Assembly (NCBI RefSeq): GCF_003325755.1
Contig: NZ_QORI02000023.1
Span: 1 to 56,128 of the forward strand
DNA: 56,128 nucleotides
Reading direction: 5' to 3'
Origin: Pseudomonas sp. SST3
GTDB lineage: Bacteria > Pseudomonadota > Gammaproteobacteria > Pseudomonadales > Pseudomonadaceae
The notes under the pieces are model-generated. The model was not told the DNA's origin. It did not search any database and was given only the letters and a program-made list of their open reading frames with translations. The position numbers and the translations under genes were made by a program. Shown here piece by piece: positions 18,851 through 27,812 of this stretch (its first letter is position 1; each line of letters starts with the position of its first letter).

Positions 18851-19353
18851 TGAGCGATCCGTTCTTCCTCGTTCGAAACGCGACAGCGACTGACGTGCCC
18901 ATCCTGATCGAACTGCGCGCACATCTGCTCGATGGGACCTCGGCCAGTTACTCCAGCCGCACCCCGGAAGACCGCGCGCGTTGGCGCGCGGCCTACCGTG
19001 GCTGGTTGATGAGTACGCTTGGCGTAAACGACGACGTGCAGATCCTTGCGATCGAGCACCGCGACTCGGGACAGGTTATCGGTTGTGCGACCGGCATCAT
19101 TGACGTTCGCGCACCCGCCCCGGGCAGCCTCAACGGCCTCTCAGGCTGGATTCAGTCGGTAGTCGTGGCCCCCCAGTGGCGAGCGAAGGGGATCGCAACG
19201 CAACTGATGCATCAGTTGCTTCGCTGGTTCGCCAATAGAGATGTCGGCGCCGTGGTGCTGCAGAGCACCGAGGATGCTGGCCGGCTTTACGAAGCCCTTG
19301 GTTTCAAGGCCAGCAGCGAACGCCTGCTGATCCGTCAGGAGCCGCACGAATGA
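18850..19353 (+). CDS. GNAT-family N-acetyltransferase
   Basis: A 167-residue GNAT protein. The acetyl-CoA pyrophosphate loop is VVVAPQWRAKGIATQLM (R/Q-x-x-G-x-A), and the late LYEALGFKASSERL is the usual family ending. It would acetylate an amine with acetyl-CoA in the cytoplasm. Its start overlaps the preceding stop by one base, and its stop overlaps the oxidoreductase start by four, so it belongs to the same operon. Possible roles are a biosynthetic N-acetylation of the amino-ketone product or self-protection by acetylating the end product; neither can be chosen from sequence. Confidence 0.85.
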   Translation: MSDPFFLVRNATATDVPILIELRAHLLDGTSASYSSRTPEDRARWRAAYRGWLMSTLGVNDDVQILAIEHRDSGQVIGCATGIIDVRAPAPGSLNGLSGWIQSVVVAPQWRAKGIATQLMHQLLRWFANRDVGAVVLQSTEDAGRLYEALGFKASSERLLIRQEPHE

Positions 19354-20420
19354 AGGTCCTGATTATTGGCCTCGGATACGCCGGCCAGCGCTTCCGGCGC
19401 GCCTTCGAACACATTGGCATTACCTACGGCATCCCGGTCTCGCTCGCCTATGTCGATCGCCAGCAGAAAGCTACGACGCTGCGTTATTTCGATCGCATCG
19501 ATGGCGCGCTCCAAGATTTCTTGCCGGACATCGTGGTGGTCAGCGTCAACGATATAGGTCACGCCAGCGTTTTGGAGCAGTTGGCCGAGTTTCGAGGCTT
19601 CGTCATTTGCGAGAAGCCTCTGACGACTCCAACCGATAACCTCATGAAAGTGGAGGCCGCCCTCGCCAATATCGGCGGATTCGCCCTGGATCTAGTCGAG
19701 CGATATTCGGATGCGAGCGCAGTGCTGCGTGACTGGGTCGCTCGGCATGATTGGCAGCTGGCGCGCGCCAGCTTCCATTGGGGCAAGGATCGCATCAACG
19801 ACTATCGCCCCACGTGCGGGGTGACTAGCGAGGCGATTCACGCGCTGGATCTGCTGTCCTGGATCTGCCCGGCCGCAGGCCCATTGTGCCTGGCTGACGT
19901 GCTGGGCATCAGGTCCGACTTCTCGATTTCAGGCAGCGCGGTACTCAACACCCTGCAGCTGACCGCAACGCTCGGCAATGCTCCAGTCAGCGGCTACAGC
20001 AGCTTCGTCAACATCGTCCGGCAGCGGACGGTGGACTTTACGTTCGTCGATCGAGACGACCAGTTGATCCACGCGCGACTGGTCTTCGATACGCCCCGAT
20101 GGGATCACGATCACCTGCGTATGTGGATGCGCGATACGGACGGTACAGAGCTCGTCCTGCACGAACTGATGACATCTCCAAATCAGCCAGGCCTGGAGAC
20201 GCTACACAAGCTTTCTCAGCTTTGTCTGCAGGTCTTGCGGTGGGTCGAGCACCGTGAACCACCCGCCCAGCCCTTTGCCGACCTCCGCACGGCCTTCGAT
20301 CTGCAGCGCTTGCTCAACGAGCTGGAAGCTCGTGCCCAGACACCGCCCCCGGCTCGCTACAACCATGGCGAGACACGCGCCTTACTAGCCGAGGGCAGCG
20401 ATCTGGAAAGCCTTGGCTAA
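19350..20420 (+). CDS. Gfo/Idh/MocA-type NAD(P)-dependent oxidoreductase
   Basis: A 356-residue protein starting with a Rossmann fold (MKVLIIGLGYAGQRFRRAF). It has the family EKP motif (FVICEKPLTTP) at about residues 85-95 and a C-terminal alpha/beta domain. Later motifs (DLVERYSDAS, WGKDRINDYRP, SEAIHALDLLSW) supply a plausible His in the active-site helix. It would oxidise or reduce a carbonyl or amine of the pathway intermediate. It is translationally coupled to the GNAT gene (ATGA) and lies 21 bases before the asparagine-synthetase gene. The substrate is unknown. Confidence 0.85.
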   Translation: MKVLIIGLGYAGQRFRRAFEHIGITYGIPVSLAYVDRQQKATTLRYFDRIDGALQDFLPDIVVVSVNDIGHASVLEQLAEFRGFVICEKPLTTPTDNLMKVEAALANIGGFALDLVERYSDASAVLRDWVARHDWQLARASFHWGKDRINDYRPTCGVTSEAIHALDLLSWICPAAGPLCLADVLGIRSDFSISGSAVLNTLQLTATLGNAPVSGYSSFVNIVRQRTVDFTFVDRDDQLIHARLVFDTPRWDHDHLRMWMRDTDGTELVLHELMTSPNQPGLETLHKLSQLCLQVLRWVEHREPPAQPFADLRTAFDLQRLLNELEARAQTPPPARYNHGETRALLAEGSDLESLG

Positions 20421-20441
20421 TAGAATCATTGGGAGAAGACT

Positions 20442-22295
20442 ATGTGTGGAATCGCAGGATGGCTGTCCTACAGCCTCAACATGCAGACGCAACAAGACAC
20501 CTTGCAGCGCATGACAGACACCATGGCACTAAGGGGCCCGGATGCCGAGGGTGTCTGGATCAGCGGGCCAATCGGGTTAGGACATCGTCGGCTGTCGATC
20601 ATCGATCTCGAAGGCGGTAAGCAGCCGATGCTGGTCCGCCAGGACGATGGCCAGCAGTTCGCGGCCATCACCTATAGCGGTGAGGTCTACAACTTTCGGG
20701 AGCTTCGAGCGGAGCTACAGGTTCGAGGGCACCGGTTCGAAAGCCGCAGCGATACCGAAGTTGTCCTGCGCGCCTATCTCGAATGGGGTGAGGGCTTCGT
20801 TGATCATCTAAACGGCATGTTCGCATTTGCCCTTTGGGATATGCGCAACCAGCAATTGCTCTTGATCCGAGACCGCATGGGCGTAAAGCCACTGTACTAC
20901 TACCAGACCGGAGATGGCGTGATCTTCGGATCCGAGCCCAAGGCGCTGCTGGCCAACCCACTCGTGCCGCGCAAAGTCCGGGCGGACGGGCTGCGTGAGA
21001 TTCTGGAGATGGTGAAGACACCTGGGCATGCCGTTTTTCACGGTATGCGCGAGGTGCTGCCTGGCGAGGTAGTCCGAATTGATCGAAAAGGCCTTGCCCG
21101 CCGGCGCTACTGGCAGCTCGAGGCGCGAGAGCATGCTCACACCTTGGAGCAAACCATCCGCCATACCCGGGATCTGCTGGAAGATATCGTCGAGCGGCAA
21201 ATCGTTTCGGACGTTCCGTTGTGCAGCCTGCTATCGGGTGGACTCGACTCGTCGATCATCACCGCCCTCGCCTCCAAGAAGCTGCTCGCCTCCGGCAAGG
21301 AGAACATTCGATCCTTCTCGGTCGACTTCCTCGACCACGGGAACGGTTTTACCAGCGACGCCGTTCGCGGCACACCGGATGCCCCCTTCGTACGGGATTT
21401 GGTCGAGCGGATCCATTCCAGCCACAACGAGATAATGCTCGACAGCCGCGAACTGGCCGACCCAGCGCTGCGCAGCCAGGTCATACGCGCGCTTGATCTA
21501 CCCCCAGCCTACTGGGGCGACATGTGGCCCTCGCTCTATCGGTTGTTCCAGCAGGTGCGCAAACACTCGACCGTCGCATTATCGGGAGAGAGCGCGGACG
21601 AGGTTTTTGGTGGCTATCGCTGGTTCCATGACCCCGAAGCCATAGCGGCCGATACCTTTCCATGGCTGACATCCGTGACGGGCAAGTATTTCGACGGCAA
21701 GACGCTGTTCGACATCGATCTCCTGCGTCAATTGGACATGCCGGGCTTCCTGGGCGATAGCTACAGCCAGGCGATTGCCGAGACCCCGACCCTGGCCACG
21801 GAAAGCCCGGTGGAACGGCGTATGCGCCAGATGAGCTACCTGAACCTGACCCGCTTCGTCCAGACGCTTCTCGATCGCAAGGATCGGATGAGCATGGCCG
21901 TTGGCCTGGAAGTCCGGGTGCCGTTCTGCGATCACCGGCTGGTCGAGTACGCCTTCAATATCCCTTGGGAAATGAAGGCATTCGACGGACGCGAGAAAAG
22001 CATCCTGCGCGCGGCGACTCGCGACCTCCTGCCAGAGTCGATCGCCGATCGGGTCAAAAGCCCCTATCCGTCGACGCAAGACCCCGCGTACGAGCAAGCA
22101 CTACGCGCCTCGTTGACCAAAATCGTGGCCAGCCCTGACGCCCCGGTGCGCGTGCTGCTCGATACCGCACGCGTAAGACAAACGCTCGACAAACCGATTG
22201 GCGAGATATCGCCCATGTACGACCGCATGGGCATGGAACTCGCCGTGGGACTCAACACCTGGCTCGTCGAGCAGGACGTCAGCCTCGACCTTTAA
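20442..22295 (+). CDS. asnB: Glutamine-hydrolysing asparagine synthetase (AsnB family)
   Basis: A 617-residue two-domain enzyme. It begins MCGIAGW, so Cys2 is the glutaminase nucleophile, with RGPDAEG, GHRRLSIID and the YSGEVYNFRELR region of the class II amidotransferase domain. The synthetase domain has the pyrophosphate loop LLSGGLDSSIIT, ALSGESADEVFGGY and the late VGLEVRVPFCDHRLVE. Ammonia from glutamine would be transferred to a carboxylate activated as its adenylate. Within this operon the substrate may be the pathway acid rather than aspartate, because AsnB relatives often serve in specialised amide formation. GGGAGAAG precedes the ATG. Confidence 0.92.
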   Translation: MCGIAGWLSYSLNMQTQQDTLQRMTDTMALRGPDAEGVWISGPIGLGHRRLSIIDLEGGKQPMLVRQDDGQQFAAITYSGEVYNFRELRAELQVRGHRFESRSDTEVVLRAYLEWGEGFVDHLNGMFAFALWDMRNQQLLLIRDRMGVKPLYYYQTGDGVIFGSEPKALLANPLVPRKVRADGLREILEMVKTPGHAVFHGMREVLPGEVVRIDRKGLARRRYWQLEAREHAHTLEQTIRHTRDLLEDIVERQIVSDVPLCSLLSGGLDSSIITALASKKLLASGKENIRSFSVDFLDHGNGFTSDAVRGTPDAPFVRDLVERIHSSHNEIMLDSRELADPALRSQVIRALDLPPAYWGDMWPSLYRLFQQVRKHSTVALSGESADEVFGGYRWFHDPEAIAADTFPWLTSVTGKYFDGKTLFDIDLLRQLDMPGFLGDSYSQAIAETPTLATESPVERRMRQMSYLNLTRFVQTLLDRKDRMSMAVGLEVRVPFCDHRLVEYAFNIPWEMKAFDGREKSILRAATRDLLPESIADRVKSPYPSTQDPAYEQALRASLTKIVASPDAPVRVLLDTARVRQTLDKPIGEISPMYDRMGMELAVGLNTWLVEQDVSLDL

Positions 22296-22356
22296 CCCAT
22301 CTGGACGCGGTCCCGGTGGGGCCGCGTCGCACCTGACATTTAGTGGAGGGCCACCT

Positions 22357-23556
22357 ATGAGCAACCCCACCCCCAACCAGCTCCCCATCTACCTGATTGC
22401 ACTGGGCGCGTTCGCGCTTGGCATGGCGTCCTATGTCACGGCTGGGCTTATACCCATGATTGAGGCCTCGTTCTCGGTTTCGGTCGCTGTCGCCGCACAG
22501 CTTGTGACAGCCTTTACGTTGGCCTACGGTCTCGGGTCCCCTGTTTTCGTCGCGCTGACCCCACCCGATCGGCAGCGCACCGGCCTGCTGCTCGCCCTGG
22601 GGTTGTTCATCATTGCTAACGCCGCAAGCGCGATGGCAACGAGCTTCAATGCGTTGATGATCTGGCGAGCCGTGGCCGGTATCGGCGCTGGTGTGTATCT
22701 GGCCATGGGCATCGGCGCGTCCGCCGCGCTCTCAACGGCTGAGCGGCGCGGCAAATCCATTGCCATCATAATGGGCGGCATGGCTAGCGGCGTGGTGCTA
22801 GGTGTTCCGCTCAGCCTGATGATCGCGGATCAGGTGGGCTGGCAGGCTGCGCTCTGGCTGGTCACGCTGCTTGGCCTGCTAGCTTTTGCGGGCCTGTCGA
22901 TCATGCTGCCCGCCTTACCCGCAGCGCCTGCCAGTTCGCTGCGTCAAAAGCTGGCGATTCTCGCCGATGGGCATGTGGTAACCATCCTACTCGTATCACT
23001 GTTGGCGGCAATTGCGAGCCTGGGCATGTACACCTTCATCGCGCCTTTGCTCGCCGATCCGGACCATGGCGCGGTTCGCTCAGTAACACCCTACCTCTGG
23101 ATCTGGGGCATTGGCGGAGTTTTGGGTAGCTTTTTCGTCGGGCCCGTCGTGGATCGTGTGAGAGGCCCCGTACTCGTCTTCGCAATCATGGTGATCCTGG
23201 CTGCGTCACTGTTTCTGCTGCCGTTTGCCACCGCGCTGGGTGCTTGGCTGGCCGTGGTGCCCATCGCGTTGTGGGGCGCAGTCGGCTGGGCGCTGCAAGT
23301 CCCTCAAAACAACGAGCTGATCCTGGCCAGACAGTCACATGGCGATGGAAATCTCGCCATCGCGCTCAATGAATCGGCGTTGTACCTGGGTAGCGCCATT
23401 GGTGCGGCAGCAGGTGGTTTCGTCCTGCTGCTGAAGATGCCCACCTGGACCCTCGCGGCCAGCGCGAGCGCGGTTGCGCTGGTCGGCGCCCTGCTTCAAG
23501 TCGTTAATTTGCGCCGCCAGCCGAGCTGGCCCAGCGTGACACAACCCAACCACTGA
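22357..23556 (+). CDS. MFS efflux transporter (12-helix, DHA1 type)
   Basis: A 399-residue protein with twelve predicted membrane helices and an arabinose-efflux/drug-H+ antiporter layout. It has the helix-4 to 5 pattern (GIGAGVYLAMGIGASAAL) and a central loop after residue 190. The start at 22357 has GGAGGG eight bases upstream; the frame is open earlier but lacks a ribosome-binding site. It lies 61 bases after asnB in the same direction and before the LysR gene. It is the likely exporter of the operon product and possibly a self-resistance factor. Confidence 0.88.
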   Translation: MSNPTPNQLPIYLIALGAFALGMASYVTAGLIPMIEASFSVSVAVAAQLVTAFTLAYGLGSPVFVALTPPDRQRTGLLLALGLFIIANAASAMATSFNALMIWRAVAGIGAGVYLAMGIGASAALSTAERRGKSIAIIMGGMASGVVLGVPLSLMIADQVGWQAALWLVTLLGLLAFAGLSIMLPALPAAPASSLRQKLAILADGHVVTILLVSLLAAIASLGMYTFIAPLLADPDHGAVRSVTPYLWIWGIGGVLGSFFVGPVVDRVRGPVLVFAIMVILAASLFLLPFATALGAWLAVVPIALWGAVGWALQVPQNNELILARQSHGDGNLAIALNESALYLGSAIGAAAGGFVLLLKMPTWTLAASASAVALVGALLQVVNLRRQPSWPSVTQPNH

Positions 23557-23576
23557 CCGATACGGGAGGTAGAGAC

Positions 23577-24512
23577 GTGGAGCTTCGTCATCTTCGCTGT
23601 TTCGTCGCGGTTGCTGAGGAATTGCATTTCGCGCGCGCCGCTGCGCGCTTGCATATTGAGCAGTCACCCCTTTCGAGGATCATCAAGGACCTTGAGTACA
23701 AGTTGGGCGTTCAGCTCTTCGAGCGTACGACACGTCGCACCCGTCTGACCTGGGCCGGTACTGTTCTGCTGGAGGAGGCACGGCGCATCATTGCCGTCGT
23801 CGAGCAGGCCAAGGCCAGTGTCAAAGGCGCCGCAGCGGGCTACCGGGGGCAGCTGCGCGTTGCCTTGTCGGATGGCGTGCCGCGGTCACGACTGGCGGCC
23901 CTGCTGGCGTTGAGTCGCGAGGAAGACCCCGACGTCGAAGTTTTCTTGCGCGAGGTGCCATCCGCAACGCAGATCAAGGGCCTGCAGGACGATCTGTACG
24001 ATGTGGGTTTGATACAAACCACAAACCAGGTCGAAGGTCTTGTGGCTATACCCGTATGGCATGATCCGCTTGTCGTCGCCCTGCCTTCCCGACATCACTT
24101 GCTCGCTTATCGTGAGATTCCGCTCAACGAAATCGCGAGGCACCCACTGGTGCTATGTGAGCCTCAAGTGTGCGAAGGCTTTTGGCAGCAACTGCAGCTT
24201 GTACTCCAGCCCGTTGCCCCCAGGCTGACTATTGCAGAGCGAGTCCCTACCCTCGATCTCATGATGGCATTGGTAGCGGCCGGTTACGGTCTGGGCTTTT
24301 CAAGCCAGCCTCGAATCACCGAATTGAACAATCGGGACATCGTCACCCGTCCTCTGGCAGGCAATAGCAAACTGACCACCTTCCTGGTCCGACGCGATAT
24401 CGAGCCGTCTGAGCCACTGAGTCGCTTCATCGACCGTGTCACTCGGACCGCGCCGTGTACGGATGACCCAGCGGCCACACAGGTGACGGCGGTGTGCACC
24501 TGGGAGCGTTGA
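23577..24512 (+). CDS. LysR-family transcriptional regulator, probably ICE backbone
   Basis: A 311-residue LysR regulator with GTG start (GGGAGG 9 bases upstream). The N-terminal winged HTH reads LHFARAAARLHIEQSPLSR, and the effector-binding domain spans about residues 90-295. The sequence closely resembles the LysR proteins commonly found beyond trbI in trb-type ICEs, so I assign it to the conjugative element although it lies only 20 bases after the MFS gene. It is convergent with the DUF2274/trbI operon. It could also regulate the small-molecule operon, which is an open alternative. Confidence 0.85.
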   Translation: MELRHLRCFVAVAEELHFARAAARLHIEQSPLSRIIKDLEYKLGVQLFERTTRRTRLTWAGTVLLEEARRIIAVVEQAKASVKGAAAGYRGQLRVALSDGVPRSRLAALLALSREEDPDVEVFLREVPSATQIKGLQDDLYDVGLIQTTNQVEGLVAIPVWHDPLVVALPSRHHLLAYREIPLNEIARHPLVLCEPQVCEGFWQQLQLVLQPVAPRLTIAERVPTLDLMMALVAAGYGLGFSSQPRITELNNRDIVTRPLAGNSKLTTFLVRRDIEPSEPLSRFIDRVTRTAPCTDDPAATQVTAVCTWER

Positions 24513-24555
24513 GGTAACTGATTCGACTTACCGGTCTCGGATCTACACCTGGCCG

Positions 24556-24582
24556 CTAGAGGCGCCTTTCGAGCGCTTCTAG
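24556..24582. terminator. Possible bidirectional hairpin between convergent lysR and trb genes
   Basis: CTAGAGGCGC and GCGCTTCTAG pair over 10 positions (one G-U) around a 7-base loop in the 66-bp gap between the convergent LysR and DUF2274 stop codons. It lacks a clear T-run on either side. Confidence 0.45.
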
Positions 24583-24833
24583 CTGTCGGACCGTGAAACG
24601 CTGCTTGCGCAGGAACGGCTCCCTTCGCGTTTGAATCCACGATCCCCAGCCATGAATGCTTCCAGCATATAGGGAATCAGAGTCACGGCATCGACCGGCT
24701 CTCCGTAGGCGTGTGCATGCATCGCGGCGTAGCGGTCCAGATCTGCCTTGAGGTTGGCTGGGCAGACGAAGGCCAGCTTGATGCTCTCAGTCTTGGGTAG
24801 CGGCCCAAGCCGAAGCTTGCGTGTTGTGCTCAT
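24579..24833 (-). CDS. DUF2274 protein, last gene of the trb operon
   Basis: An 84-residue protein with LGPLPKTESIKLAFVCPANL and DLDRYAAMHAHAYGE, the recognisable DUF2274 pattern. This small family is found almost always directly after trbI in trb-type conjugation operons. Its function is unknown; the compact helical, partly RHH-like look suggests a regulatory or structural accessory. It overlaps trbI by four bases. Confidence 0.85.
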   Translation of the reverse strand: MSTTRKLRLGPLPKTESIKLAFVCPANLKADLDRYAAMHAHAYGEPVDAVTLIPYMLEAFMAGDRGFKREGSRSCASSVSRSDS

Positions 24834-26110
24834 CGTGAGGCTCCTCGGTTAAGGAACAGCGGTTGGTAGGGCCGCAACACCAGATCCCGGTTGACGATGA
24901 TGCGCACCGGAAGCCCGGGACGCTGTGTCAATGTGGGTTGAATGTTGATGTTTCGGCGGGTCATTTCTTGCCCAACCTGATTTGCGCTGTCCTGCACGCT
25001 GTCACGGCCGGCGATGATGATGCGGTCGCCATCCTGACGGTTCTCGGGCGCGGCCAGTTCTGCACCGATGCCCAGCAGCGTCGTTAGCGCGGCGCCAGCG
25101 AAGATCCGATCCCAATGCCAATCGGCGCCGTCTTCCAGACCGGCGTAACCGGCCGGGTCGGTGCCCGTGAGGTTGTTCAGCGTCAGCGAGGATGTGTCCG
25201 GCAAAATGATGCGATTCCACACCACATGCACCCGGCTCTGCCCGTAGCTGACCTGGCTGTCGTACCGACCGAGGAGGCGCGAGCCCTGTGGGATCAGCAG
25301 GTACTTGCCGCTCGCCGTGTCGTAGACCGGCTCCGTCACCGTGCCGATCACGTCCCCCGGAAGATCCGACTTAATGCCGGTCACCAGCGCGCCGGCGATC
25401 ACCGTGCCGGCCATGACCTGGTATGGCGACGCCGGTAGCTGGAGATTCCCGGAATTACGGGGTTCCGTAGAGCCGGTTTGCGGGAACGCCTCTTTCTGCT
25501 CCAGCCGATTCTGCGCGGCCGTCGGGTCGGCGGGCTGGGCCACCGTCGAGTCCGGGCCGGCGCCCATGGGATCGAAGCCCGACAGTGCCGGCACCTTCGC
25601 GACCTGCTGGTCCGGTGCGGTTGCAGTTGGGCGGTGACTTGCGGTGCGGAAGAACACAGACGACGCAGCCGCCTCCTCGGCCTCCTTCAGCCGAGCCAAT
25701 CGCGTGGCCTCAGCGGGATCGTGCCCAGGTGGCGTGTAACTGGGCGCCGCCAGCCGCTGCGACTGGACGATGGCCGGGCCAAGGTCGCCCGGTAGAGGTG
25801 GACCTAGTTCGGGAGGAGATGGACGCGGCAACTTGGAGTAGTCCGGGGGCAACTGATCGAGCCCTTCGGAACGGGAAACGCGGTCGACATTATATAGCTC
25901 GGCCGGATCGTTCCCTCCGCGGGGCTTCGGCGGCTGCAAGGACCAGAGAGTGGCACCCAGCACTGCGGCCGAGAATCCACCGGCAAGCACGACTAAGGAG
26001 CGCCGGTTCAAGCGCGTGACCGGGCGCGGCTGGGCACGCAACGCGACCGACTCGGGAGGGACTTTGCCTACCTGCGGCGCGGCAAGGTCAGGAGTGTCGT
26101 CCTGGCTCAT
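24830..26110 (-). CDS. trbI: TrbI (VirB10-like) type IV secretion protein
   Basis: A 426-residue VirB10 homologue bridging inner and outer membranes in the mating-pair apparatus. It has a short cytoplasmic N-terminus, one membrane helix near residues 35-57, a Pro-rich periplasmic linker (about 60-220) and the C-terminal beta-barrel domain (QVMAGTVIAGALVTGIKSDL, LLIPQGSRLLGRYDS, VVWNRIILPD). Length is normal for TrbI. It starts three bases after trbG ends and overlaps DUF2274. Intact. Confidence 0.95.
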   Translation of the reverse strand: MSQDDTPDLAAPQVGKVPPESVALRAQPRPVTRLNRRSLVVLAGGFSAAVLGATLWSLQPPKPRGGNDPAELYNVDRVSRSEGLDQLPPDYSKLPRPSPPELGPPLPGDLGPAIVQSQRLAAPSYTPPGHDPAEATRLARLKEAEEAAASSVFFRTASHRPTATAPDQQVAKVPALSGFDPMGAGPDSTVAQPADPTAAQNRLEQKEAFPQTGSTEPRNSGNLQLPASPYQVMAGTVIAGALVTGIKSDLPGDVIGTVTEPVYDTASGKYLLIPQGSRLLGRYDSQVSYGQSRVHVVWNRIILPDTSSLTLNNLTGTDPAGYAGLEDGADWHWDRIFAGAALTTLLGIGAELAAPENRQDGDRIIIAGRDSVQDSANQVGQEMTRRNINIQPTLTQRPGLPVRIIVNRDLVLRPYQPLFLNRGASR

Positions 26111-26112
26111 GC

Positions 26113-27099
26113 TCAGTTCCTCCGTGCCACACCATCCGTGCGCTCGATACGCACAACGTCGCCCTTGTCGGCTCCCAGGCGCAGCTCGGCTGCGCCGAAT
26201 AGCCGATCCACGATGTAGTACGGCGAGCGGAAGCGGTAGTTGACCAATTGCCCATCGCCCTGCGCGCCGATTACGAACAGTGGTGGCAACTCGCCCTGGG
26301 CGATGCCAGCAGGAAATTGGATGTATACCTTCTCGCCATCATCAAATGCCCGCAGCGGTTGCCACGGTGGGTTGCTGCCGCTGAACGCATACCTAAAGCG
26401 AATCTTCTCGAGCGAAAGGCCGGTATCGACCGGCGCGCTCGCCTGCGCGGCCCGCGCCCGGCGCTGCAGGGCCAACATCTCGTCCTTCGGGTAGCCCCAG
26501 GATACCGAGGCCATCCAGGCTCGCTCGGTCGAGGTCAGCTCAATCAGGTAGGTGCGCCGGCTGGTGGTGATGACCAGGTTGGTCTTCAGATCCGAGCGGA
26601 TCGGTTTGACCAGCACATTAACGCGTAGCGTATCGCCAGCCCCGCTAGAGGTGTCGCCAACGATCCAGCGGACCGTGTCGCCGGCAGCTACCGTCACCAG
26701 CTCTTCGCCGGCCTGCAGCGCGATCACCGTCACGCGCCCCGGCGCGGCGTAGACCTGGTACAGCGCGCCATCGCTGTAGGGCCAAACCTGAATCGCATTG
26801 ACGTAGCCCTCGCGGGTGGGCGCCACCCTCGCCTCACGGTTCGCGCGCGACACCCTCACCTTCTCGTCGGCCGGCTCCGGAGTCCGACTGGCCTCATCTG
26901 GCAAGCGCTTCACCTGCCCCGGCATCGGCAGCACCTTGGGCACCTCCACCACTTCCACCGGCTTCGGTGGCTCAGGCAGCAGCTGCGCTTGCACCGGCTC
27001 GTCGAGCGTGATGCGCGGCGGAGGCTTGCTCTGGCTAGAGCAGCCGGCCAAGGCCAACGGAATAAAGAGAAAAGCGGATTTACGGAAGGACAGATTCAT
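26113..27099 (-). CDS. trbG: TrbG (VirB9-like) outer-membrane-complex protein
   Basis: A 328-residue VirB9 homologue, lipidated: MNLSFRKSAFLFIPLALAGC is a lipoprotein signal. It forms the outer-membrane ring with TrbI. Beta-rich segments seen are NAIQVWPYSDGALYQVYAAP, TNLVITTSRRTYLIEL and, late, NYRFRSPYYIVDRLF. The frame is open far upstream (to 27939), but that part is an antisense reading of trbF, so ATG 27099 is chosen. The start overlaps trbF by four bases. Confidence 0.93.
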   Translation of the reverse strand: MNLSFRKSAFLFIPLALAGCSSQSKPPPRITLDEPVQAQLLPEPPKPVEVVEVPKVLPMPGQVKRLPDEASRTPEPADEKVRVSRANREARVAPTREGYVNAIQVWPYSDGALYQVYAAPGRVTVIALQAGEELVTVAAGDTVRWIVGDTSSGAGDTLRVNVLVKPIRSDLKTNLVITTSRRTYLIELTSTERAWMASVSWGYPKDEMLALQRRARAAQASAPVDTGLSLEKIRFRYAFSGSNPPWQPLRAFDDGEKVYIQFPAGIAQGELPPLFVIGAQGDGQLVNYRFRSPYYIVDRLFGAAELRLGADKGDVVRIERTDGVARRN

Positions 27100-27800
27100 G
27101 GCTTGGCTCCTTCGGGCACATCGATCTCGCGGCTCCACGACAGCCCGTTGACGTAGATGCCCAGGGGGTTCTTGCGCAGGCGCTGTTCGGTACGCGGGGA
27201 TTGCAGGACGGTGGAAATCACGGCGTTCCAGCGTTCGGTGCTGGCAGGCGAGCCGTTGACGAAGCGCTTCTCCGTCCAGCGCACGTTGAAAGAAGCGTCG
27301 CTGGCCCGCACGACGCTGCTGACTTGCACCGTCACCGACTCCTTGCCAATACGGGCGAACGGATCGTTGGTGCGCGCGTAGTCGTTGAGCACGGCCGCTC
27401 CACGGTCGGTGGTGTAGTCGTAGGCGTCGAGCCAGTTCTGCCGCACCACGATCGGGTCGATGGATAGCGAACGCACCAGCGTGATGAAACGCGCCAGGTG
27501 ATAGGCAACTTGCGCATCGGCCGGCCGGTACGGTGTGGCAGCCTCGCCAACCGCGCGCACTTGCCCGGACCGGTCGACCTCCACCACGTAGGGCGTAACG
27601 ATGGACTGCGCCGAACGCCAGACCAGGCCACCCGCCATCAACAGGGCGAGCACCAGGCAACCGAAGGCCATCAGGCGCCAGTTCTTCGCCTGCACGCGAG
27701 CCGATCCGATGCGCTCGTCCCACGCCTGGGCGGCGGCCTGGTAAGGGGTGGCAGGTAGCGGCGTCTCGGCGTAGCGCACCCGCGGTCGTCTGAAGCGCAT
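27096..27800 (-). CDS. trbF: TrbF (VirB8-like) inner-membrane protein
   Basis: A 234-residue VirB8 homologue with an N-terminal cytoplasmic tail, one membrane helix at about residues 40-60 (LMAFGCLVLALLMAGGLVW) and a periplasmic NTF2-like domain with YEVDR-like and ARTNDPFARIGKESV segments. It serves as an assembly scaffold in the mating apparatus. Between trbL (12 bases upstream) and trbG (4-base overlap). Confidence 0.93.
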   Translation of the reverse strand: MRFRRPRVRYAETPLPATPYQAAAQAWDERIGSARVQAKNWRLMAFGCLVLALLMAGGLVWRSAQSIVTPYVVEVDRSGQVRAVGEAATPYRPADAQVAYHLARFITLVRSLSIDPIVVRQNWLDAYDYTTDRGAAVLNDYARTNDPFARIGKESVTVQVSSVVRASDASFNVRWTEKRFVNGSPASTERWNAVISTVLQSPRTEQRLRKNPLGIYVNGLSWSREIDVPEGAKP

Positions 27801-27812
27801 GGTTCATCCTCC

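Noticed and set aside
23577..24512. LysR gene as the dedicated regulator of the small-molecule operon
   Set aside because: Its sequence resembles the LysR found beyond trbI in other trb-type ICEs; kept as an alternative only.
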